Shown piece by piece: positions 58,517-64,000 of a stretch of 64,000 nucleotides of DNA. Positions within the stretch are counted from its first letter, which is position 1; each line of letters opens with the position of its first letter. The stretch lies in assembly GCA_002354735.1 (NCBI GenBank), contig DEMD01000009.1, positions 1 to 64,000 of the forward strand, given 5' to 3'. The position numbers were made by a program, and so were the translations under genes. The DNA comes from Gammaproteobacteria bacterium UBA2679. Its GTDB lineage: Bacteria > Pseudomonadota > Gammaproteobacteria > Pseudomonadales > Oleiphilaceae. The notes under the pieces are model-generated. The model was not told where the DNA came from, made no database searches, and worked only from the letters and a program-made list of their open reading frames with translations.

Positions 58517-61108
58517 ATGGATAGCACCGCTAACACCGAGAGGGAGCACCTCCAGGCCCATCCGCGCTTCAGCCTCGTCAGAGCGCATCCGGCGCTGTTC
58601 CAGCTATTGTCGGAGCATGAGCGCCTGATCGTTCATTCGCCCCAGGGCAGCGGTAAGCGCCGCGGTGTCTTGCAGTGGTTAGCAACCCGTAACCTGCCGT
58701 ATCGATACTTCAAGTGGCGTCGAGACGGAAGCGCCCGGAAGATGAGCGCCGAGCTGCTTGAGAAGCTGCCCTCAGCCCCTGCCAAAGTCCTCGAGGCGAC
58801 CAGGGCGTCGTGTACACCCAGGTCTTCAGCAGCACTCATTCTCGATCTGGGACCGCTCGGTCTCGACATGCTGGTCTGGAGTGAGGTAGCAGCGCTCTGC
58901 CTTGACGCTGAGGCCGATCAGCGAATCATTGTGCTTACAGCCTTTTATCCGGAAGCGGCTCGCCTGGAGTCCCGCTGTGCGTCCGGTTTCATGCGTGAAT
59001 TTGCCTATTACTTCGCGTTCAACGACCTCGCCATGACCCCTGCGGAAGTCTGCGTACTGCACGAACTCTTGCCCGCCGACTGTCGGGCCCAGCACACCAG
59101 CGAACAGTTGTTCACCTTGACGAAAGGTTGGCCAGGGCTGGTATCCGATTTACTCGTCAGGTCCAGTGAGCGTTTGCTTACGCCGGTTTCGCATGGTGAA
59201 GAACGCCTGCGGACGACGGTATACGATTGGCTGGCACGAAACGGCATGCGCTTCGAGATCGGAGAACAAGAGCTCATGTGGCTGCTGCTCTGGCTCGGCC
59301 CCTTGCCTCATGCACTGTTCACTGATGAGGAAGGCCTGAAGGACTTCGATCAGGCCCTGCAAAATCTGCAGGTTTCTGGACTGCTTGCGCGTCGCCTCAC
59401 GAATGAGCAGACGCTGCAGCTCAACAGCAAGCCGCTCGTGGAGCTTGTTCTGTCGACGTACGCTGTGACGCTGCCCAAAGCAACACTGACCCGGTGCAGG
59501 GGCTGGCTGGAGCGCAAGGGCTTCCAGTCCATGGCGATCGAGGCCTGCCTCCGGCTGGAAGACTGGTCAAAACTGGAAACACTTCTGTTGGCAAACGCCG
59601 ACGAGCTCACTGCCCGCCTCCACGTCTACGACTTGCGACGCTGGATCAACCTCCTGGACGAAGCCTGTGAAATTCGGCACCCCATCCTACTGATTTGCGC
59701 CGTCCGCTGTGCCATCTATCAGGGCAGCGATCTAGAGATCATGCGTTATTTTCAGCGGGTCCTCGAACTGCTACGGCACAGCAAGCCGGAAACCCTCGGC
59801 AAGTATATGAATGAGGAACGTATGGGTCGTTTCATCGCCGAAATCCAGCTCTACTCAGAATTGACCCAGCAGGGTGTGATGACCTGTCAGGAGTGGGTGC
59901 AAGGCACTTCGAGATGTGCGCCGACAAATCCTGTAGTGCTGCTTCAGGAAGCCTTCAGTCTCGCCCAGGCCGGCGACATGGCGAAACTTTTTCCTGTGGT
60001 GGCCACCGGACTGGCACAGACCGAGGCCATGATGTCCTGGGCCTTGCACCTTACGTTCTCGATATTCAATTTCTGGATGCTGATACTGTCATGTCGGCGA
60101 AGGCAGGCGGAGCAGAGTCTTCAGGCCCTGAGAGCCCGGCTTGTCGATAGCGGTGTCTCGCTGGCCAGTGCTTATGATTGGCTGGATATGCTCGAACTCC
60201 TGCTGGAAAGGATGGCAGGTAAGCTGCAGCCGCTCGGCAAGCGCGCCGAGTTATTTCAGGGACAGCCGCGAATCGCGCAGGATATCCTCAAGAACAATCT
60301 GCTCGTAACCTTACGTGCTGACCTTCTCCTTCTGCGCGGCGACATCTATTCGGCACGACAGGTCATTCATGAGCTTGCGTCGCTGCAGTCAAGCGCCACC
60401 TCGCGCTCCTACTGGTTTGCATCCGCCGTCACCATGCACGATGCGCTACAGATCATGGCAGGCAGCGAAACGCATGATCTGATTCGCCTCCCGCCGACCG
60501 AAGGCATCGAACTCGACGGATGCTCGCTGCAGGAGCAGACCGCTCTACTCTGGCGCATCAAGATGCGCCTGCATCAACTGCCTGCGGAAACCCTGTTCCC
60601 GCTACTGGACAGGGTACAGGGCCACCTGATGCGGACCGGTCAATGGCTGAGAACGCTGGAGGTGGACGTGCTGCGGGCGGTCTGCCTCTATCGTAGCCGG
60701 CGCGAGGAACAGGCCCTCAGCCTGTTCATGCGCGTGGCTGGCCAGCTCGAGACAGAATCTCTCCTTGGCGTTCTGGCAGACCCCTTCCTGCTCTGGCGGA
60801 TCTTTCCGGAGGAAGCCCTGGAGCCAACACTGCGCCACAGCTTGTCGCAGCTACTGGACCAGATTGCTGGCCGGGCCAGCGCAACGATAGCCCCAACCCC
60901 CCAGACCGGGTTAGCAGAAGCGCTGACGACCCGGGAAACGCAAGTGCTTATTCTCTTATCGAGAGGTCTCAAGAACCAGGGCATTGCAGATGAACTGAAA
61001 CTATCGGTGACCACGGTGCGGACGCACGTCCAGCACATTTACCGCAAGCTGAAAGTGAGCAACCGCGCCGCCGCCACGGCCTGCGCCTGCCGAATGCAGC
61101 TGGTCTGA
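58517..61108 (+). CDS. LAL-type LuxR transcriptional regulator (MalT-like)
   Basis: 863 residues from ATG 58517 (MDSTANTERE). The frame is open to 58403, but that part runs through the inverted repeat at 58381-58422 and encodes an implausible Cys/Leu-rich leader. The N-terminal ATPase-like domain has a P-loop HSPQGSGKRRG at 40-50. The middle (about 330-780) is a long helical, TPR-like region. The C-terminal LuxR helix-turn-helix is ALTTRETQVLILLSRGLKNQ followed by GIADELKLSVTTVRTHVQHI. Such regulators act as ATP-dependent, inducer-sensing activators. It is divergent from the haem peroxidase and probably controls it. Confidence 0.88.
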   Translation: MDSTANTEREHLQAHPRFSLVRAHPALFQLLSEHERLIVHSPQGSGKRRGVLQWLATRNLPYRYFKWRRDGSARKMSAELLEKLPSAPAKVLEATRASCTPRSSAALILDLGPLGLDMLVWSEVAALCLDAEADQRIIVLTAFYPEAARLESRCASGFMREFAYYFAFNDLAMTPAEVCVLHELLPADCRAQHTSEQLFTLTKGWPGLVSDLLVRSSERLLTPVSHGEERLRTTVYDWLARNGMRFEIGEQELMWLLLWLGPLPHALFTDEEGLKDFDQALQNLQVSGLLARRLTNEQTLQLNSKPLVELVLSTYAVTLPKATLTRCRGWLERKGFQSMAIEACLRLEDWSKLETLLLANADELTARLHVYDLRRWINLLDEACEIRHPILLICAVRCAIYQGSDLEIMRYFQRVLELLRHSKPETLGKYMNEERMGRFIAEIQLYSELTQQGVMTCQEWVQGTSRCAPTNPVVLLQEAFSLAQAGDMAKLFPVVATGLAQTEAMMSWALHLTFSIFNFWMLILSCRRRQAEQSLQALRARLVDSGVSLASAYDWLDMLELLLERMAGKLQPLGKRAELFQGQPRIAQDILKNNLLVTLRADLLLLRGDIYSARQVIHELASLQSSATSRSYWFASAVTMHDALQIMAGSETHDLIRLPPTEGIELDGCSLQEQTALLWRIKMRLHQLPAETLFPLLDRVQGHLMRTGQWLRTLEVDVLRAVCLYRSRREEQALSLFMRVAGQLETESLLGVLADPFLLWRIFPEEALEPTLRHSLSQLLDQIAGRASATIAPTPQTGLAEALTTRETQVLILLSRGLKNQGIADELKLSVTTVRTHVQHIYRKLKVSNRAAATACACRMQLV

Positions 61109-61125
61109 GCGCTTGTGACCTTGGG

Positions 61126-61497
61126 CTACTTCTTTTTCTCCAGCGCTTCCTTGAGGCCAGCGAAAGGGTTGAAGGTCGCTGCTTCGCGCTTGTTTTCTCC
61201 ACCACCGCCGTAGCGGACAAAGGCTTCGAATTTGCTGTGTTCTTCATCATGACAGTAGAGACAGAGCAGCTCCCAATTACTGCCATCTGACGGATTGTCA
61301 TCATGATTATGGTTGACGTGATGCACGGTCAGCTCACGTAGGTTCTTGCCAGAAAATTCACGGGCGCAACGCCCACAGACCCACGGGTAAAGCTTGAGTG
61401 CCTGCTCCCGATAGCCTTTCTCGCGCTGGGCAATGTACCTGCGCTGCTCTTCAAGCACCTGATCGGTCTTGCTTCTGTTCGTTGTATTGCTGGCCAT
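61126..61497 (-). CDS. yajD: YajD-family HNH nuclease
   Basis: 123 residues. The HNH core reads CGRCAREF, then LTVHHVNHNHDDNPSDGSNW and LLCLYCHDEEHSK: C-x2-C, H-H-x-N and C-x2-C-H as in E. coli YajD. A charged N-terminus (QVLEEQRRYIAQREKGYREQ) and a lysine-rich end flank it. The cellular role of YajD is not established. It converges with the LAL regulator (17 bases between the ends) and is divergent from the zinc-finger gene. Confidence 0.9.
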   Translation of the reverse strand: MASNTTNRSKTDQVLEEQRRYIAQREKGYREQALKLYPWVCGRCAREFSGKNLRELTVHHVNHNHDDNPSDGSNWELLCLYCHDEEHSKFEAFVRYGGGGENKREAATFNPFAGLKEALEKKK

Positions 61498-61614
61498 GAC
61501 TCACCTGTGATCATGCTTGGACGACAACTTCATTCTAGCACCGAAGAGTCATTTCCCGCCGTGAATCCGTACTTGAAGATAAGGTTGAATGAAACAACTA
61601 GGCAGGAGTCTATT

Positions 61615-61881
61615 ATGGCTGGGGGTTGGGCCCGGGACGGGGCCGTACAGGATCAGATTGATGCAAGCGTCGAAGACGCTGTTCAGCAGGCGCGCAGCAG
61701 ACTTACACAAGGTGACAGCCTGATACGCTGTGAGGACTGCGACGAGCCGATCGCTGAGGCACGTCGGCGGGCGCTGCCTGGTGTGCGGCGATGCATTGCC
61801 TGCCAGACTGCGGCAGACCAGGATAACGCAGCGAGCAGCAGCTTCAACCGTCGTGGCAGCAAGGACAGTCAGCTACGATAG
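61615..61881 (+). CDS. DksA/TraR C4-type zinc-finger protein (YbiI-like)
   Basis: 88 residues from ATG 61615, which has AGGAG seven bases upstream. The start MAGGWARDGAVQDQIDASVE and the zinc finger CEDCDEPIAEARRRALPGVR followed by CIAC match the small YbiI group of the DksA/TraR family. The C-x2-C and C-x2-C cysteines are intact. It lacks the coiled coil of full DksA, so RNA-polymerase secondary-channel action is not implied. It converges with the histidine kinase gene. Confidence 0.88.
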   Translation: MAGGWARDGAVQDQIDASVEDAVQQARSRLTQGDSLIRCEDCDEPIAEARRRALPGVRRCIACQTAADQDNAASSSFNRRGSKDSQLR

Positions 61882-61910
61882 GCTGGCGCATGAAAGACGA
61901 TTGCTGCATC

Positions 61911-63104
61911 TCAAGTATCAACGCGGATCTCCGACAGCGGCATGGTGAAGGCGAAGGTGGTCTGCTCGGCGTTAGACTGCACGTCCATCGTAGCGCCATG
62001 AGACCGGGTAATTTCCGAAACAATAAACAGACCAAGGCCGAGGCCTTCCCTGGCAGCTTCCGGTGCGCCGCGCCAGAAAGGCTTGAAAAGCTTCTCCAGC
62101 ACTTCCTTCGGAAGACGAGGGCCGCCGTTTGCAACACTCAGGCGAAAGAAGCTGTCGTCTTGTTCAGCCGTGACGATAACTGGCTGGTCTGAAGCGCCGT
62201 GGACGAGGGCATTTTTAAGCAGATTCGACAACAGCTGCCCAAGTCGGGCGGGATCGCATCTCAGGCTCAGATCCTGCTGGATATTGGCATCAATCCTGCG
62301 CGTCGGGTACGTATCCTGAAGTTCCGCGATCACCTGCTCGAATACCAGTTGCAATGCTGGCTCCAGGCGCGTATCGAGCGAAATGCCACCACCCATTCTG
62401 CCCCTCGTAAAATCCAGGACGTCATCGATAAGCGTGGAGATCCGGCGGGCGCTGCGCATGATTCGCTGCAACAAGGGCTTCTGGAGGGGATCATCCACCT
62501 GCATGCCGAGCACTTCGAGGCCGGTCATTATAGCGCTCAAAGGCGTACGCAGATCATGTCCCAACACAGCGATAAACTGCTCCCGGAGCTCTGAAGTCTC
62601 GCGTTCGTTCAACAGCGCCGTCTGGGTTTCCACGAGCGAACTCTCATTTTCCAGCTGTAGCGAAATCAGCCGTGAAAAGGCCTGCAGGCCGGCAACGATT
62701 TCCGTCCTCGACAGGTCTGCAGCTTCGGTATCCAGCCCGCAGAGTGTGCCGAAATAATCGCCGTCGCGGCGAAAGATTGGTACGGATATATAGCTTTGAA
62801 AGCCATACATCCGGGGGGTCGGATGCTGGCAATATATCTCGTCACGTTCGACGTTATCGATCACGACAGGACTTCTGGTGTCCCGGACGTTTTCACAGAG
62901 GGTCGTCGTCACGTCCAGACTGCCCCCGACTTCTAGCCCGAAGCCAAGGCGATCCAGTACCGCACAGGCCGTCCACGACTCACCAGTCACATGGGCGACG
63001 CAGACGAAGCGCAGACCAGTCATGGCTGCTACGGCTTCGAGTATGGTCGAAACAGCGTCAACCCGCTGAATCTCTTCGATGGGTGTCAAAGATGTGCCCG
63101 GCAT
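61911..63104 (-). CDS. GAF-domain sensor histidine kinase
   Basis: 397 residues, soluble. Residues of about 15-155 form a GAF domain (FVCVAHVTGESWTACAVLD, SYISVPIFRRDGDYFGTLCG). The phosphoacceptor is His183 in FIAVLGHDLRTPLSAIMTGL. The ATPase domain has LLSNLLKNALVHGA (N box), SVANGGPRLPKEVLEKLF (G1/F) and GLGLGLFIVSEI (G2). In the G1 box the usual Asp is replaced by Asn (VANGG), as in many members of this subgroup. No response regulator is adjacent. It may sense light, redox or a small ligand through the GAF domain. Confidence 0.9.
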   Translation of the reverse strand: MPGTSLTPIEEIQRVDAVSTILEAVAAMTGLRFVCVAHVTGESWTACAVLDRLGFGLEVGGSLDVTTTLCENVRDTRSPVVIDNVERDEIYCQHPTPRMYGFQSYISVPIFRRDGDYFGTLCGLDTEAADLSRTEIVAGLQAFSRLISLQLENESSLVETQTALLNERETSELREQFIAVLGHDLRTPLSAIMTGLEVLGMQVDDPLQKPLLQRIMRSARRISTLIDDVLDFTRGRMGGGISLDTRLEPALQLVFEQVIAELQDTYPTRRIDANIQQDLSLRCDPARLGQLLSNLLKNALVHGASDQPVIVTAEQDDSFFRLSVANGGPRLPKEVLEKLFKPFWRGAPEAAREGLGLGLFIVSEITRSHGATMDVQSNAEQTTFAFTMPLSEIRVDT

Positions 63105-63182
63105 GGATACCTGTGCCTGATGGAGTCGGAAGCTTCGAACAGGATGGTAGCATTCTCCTTTGTTGGCGGTAAATCGCCACCC

Positions 63183-63899
63183 CTAAACTGTCTTTTCGAT
63201 CTCCAACAGTGCTTTATGCAAGCTCTGGTCCTGCAGACGCTCCCCCCAGGTGCTGCCATGCACCAGCGCCTCGAGCGGCAGACGGCTCCGCCAGCCTTTT
63301 GCCTGAAGCTCAGGCTGATCGAGAAACTCGCTCACGTAGCCAATACAGAGATAGGCCAGTGGATAGACCTCTGGGGGTAGTCTCAGCGTTTGGCTGAGTT
63401 GCGCCTGATTCAGAATGCTCACCCAGCCAACGCCAATTCCCTCAGCCCGTGCTGCCAACCAGAGATTTTGAACGGCAAGACAGGTACTGAACAGATCTGT
63501 TTCCACTATGGAATTGCGGCCCAGCACGTGGGTACCGCCACGACTGCGATTGCAGGTAATACAAATATTGAGCGGACTTTCGAGTATGCCCTGCAGTTTC
63601 AGACTGCGGTAGTTGGCCCCCTGCTCGCCGGTGTAGTTATTTGCAGCCTTCTCATTCTCGCTGTCGAAGATGGCCAGCACGTCCTTGCGAATAGACACGC
63701 TATCGATGACCAGGAAATCCCAAGGCTGCATAAACCCGACGGATGGCGCGTGATGGGCAGCTTGCAGCAGGCGCGCCAGCACGGCTGCCGGAATGGGGTC
63801 CGGTCGAAACTGTGAGCGCACATCGCGTCGCTCATGTATGGCGCGGTAGAGCCCTCGTACCTCAGCCTCGCTGAAGGGCTCGTTTACATTTTGCGTCAT
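63183..63899 (-). CDS. bluB: 5,6-dimethylbenzimidazole synthase BluB
   Basis: 238-residue nitroreductase-fold enzyme. It carries RRDVRSQFRPDPIP, AAHHAPSVGFMQPWDFLVID, NYRSLKLQGILESPLNICIT and AEGIGVGWVSIL, all diagnostic for BluB. It cleaves reduced FMN with O2 to give 5,6-dimethylbenzimidazole, the lower ligand of B12. Its ATG overlaps the stop of an upstream partial gene by 4 bases (ATGA), so it belongs to an operon outside the window. It is about 7 kb from the main cob cluster, separated by unrelated genes. Confidence 0.95.
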   Translation of the reverse strand: MTQNVNEPFSEAEVRGLYRAIHERRDVRSQFRPDPIPAAVLARLLQAAHHAPSVGFMQPWDFLVIDSVSIRKDVLAIFDSENEKAANNYTGEQGANYRSLKLQGILESPLNICITCNRSRGGTHVLGRNSIVETDLFSTCLAVQNLWLAARAEGIGVGWVSILNQAQLSQTLRLPPEVYPLAYLCIGYVSEFLDQPELQAKGWRSRLPLEALVHGSTWGERLQDQSLHKALLEIEKTV

Positions 63900-64000
63900 G
63901 GTTTTTTGGTCTCCTCGCCGACGAGTATGAGCTTACCGCTACGCGGATCACGGTAGACACGGCCCATCGGCTCGAAACCCTGTCCCGCCTCGCCTATACC
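63896..64000 (-). CDS. C-terminal end of an unidentified gene upstream of bluB (partial)
   Basis: The minus strand is open from the window edge to a TGA at 63896-63898 that overlaps the bluB start. The visible 34 residues include GFEPMGRVYRDPRSGKLILV and end GEETKKP. The 4-base overlap and uninterrupted frame argue for a real gene co-translated with bluB, possibly another B12 gene. I do not recognise the family from this fragment. Confidence 0.6.
   Translation of the reverse strand, partial: GIGEAGQGFEPMGRVYRDPRSGKLILVGEETKKP

Overview
This 64 kb window reads as chromosome from an aerobic gammaproteobacterium, probably of the Pseudomonadales or a related marine lineage. Pointers are a long FadE-type acyl-CoA dehydrogenase, a class II DAHP synthase, a CioAB-type quinol oxidase, VF530 and YajD family proteins, an LAL/MalT-like LuxR regulator and the Pseudomonas-style mixed cobalamin pathway (CobG together with CbiD). 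The species cannot be fixed from the sequence alone. No rRNA, tRNA or CRISPR array was seen. Coding density is high, and many operons are joined by 4-base ATGA overlaps.

Layout. (1) 1-10.7 kb, minus strand, visibly more AT-rich than the rest: a surface-polysaccharide island. It holds an IS3-type OrfA remnant at the edge, an LVIVD-repeat lipoprotein, a HAD fusion protein, a glycosyltransferase, a second protein sharing the HAD protein's C-terminal domain, a double-methyltransferase with a coiled-coil tail, and the Wzt/Wzm ABC exporter. The island is truncated: a 44-codon remnant of another gene, two pairs of short tandem repeats and a micro-ORF lie just upstream of wzm. (2) 11-20 kb, housekeeping and signalling: cNMP/CBS/DUF294 protein plus DnaQ-like exonuclease, flavin reductase, GGDEF-EAL protein, alpha/beta hydrolase, FadE, and a small lipoprotein/helical-protein pair. 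(3) 20-28.5 kb: an oppABCDF-type peptide transporter operon (OppC carries a Fn3-like insertion), a small HNH protein, an ABC exporter and a MAPEG protein. (4) 28.7-35 kb, plus strand: CNNM/CorC-like protein, TetR regulator, RND adaptor and RND pump with an altered proton-relay signature. (5) 34.9-40.3 kb, minus strand: a CydX-like 35-residue membrane peptide, CioB, CioA, DAHP synthase, a secreted propeller-like protein and a VF530 protein. (6) 40.4-45.3 kb, plus strand: a lysine-rich microprotein, a GST, then SCO1, a secreted copper-radical oxidase (galactose/glyoxal oxidase type) and a DehI-like protein.

(7) 45.3-56.3 kb: cobalamin (B12) biosynthesis. A cobalamin riboswitch with a clear sigma70 promoter drives cobB-cbiD-(YadG/YadH-like ABC exporter)-cobH-cobI-cobJ on the minus strand. 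cobK, the cobL-cobM pair and cobG are separate adjacent units. bluB, for the lower ligand, sits at the right edge downstream of a partial gene. (8) 56.4-61.1 kb: a secreted animal-type haem peroxidase divergent from an LAL-type LuxR regulator, with several dyad symmetries between them. (9) 61.1-63.1 kb: YajD HNH protein, DksA/TraR zinc-finger protein and a GAF histidine kinase.

The most promising candidates for new biology are the YadGH-like exporter embedded in a riboswitch-controlled B12 operon, the SCO1/copper-radical-oxidase/DehI-like cluster, and the polysaccharide-terminating module with a double methyltransferase and coiled coil.
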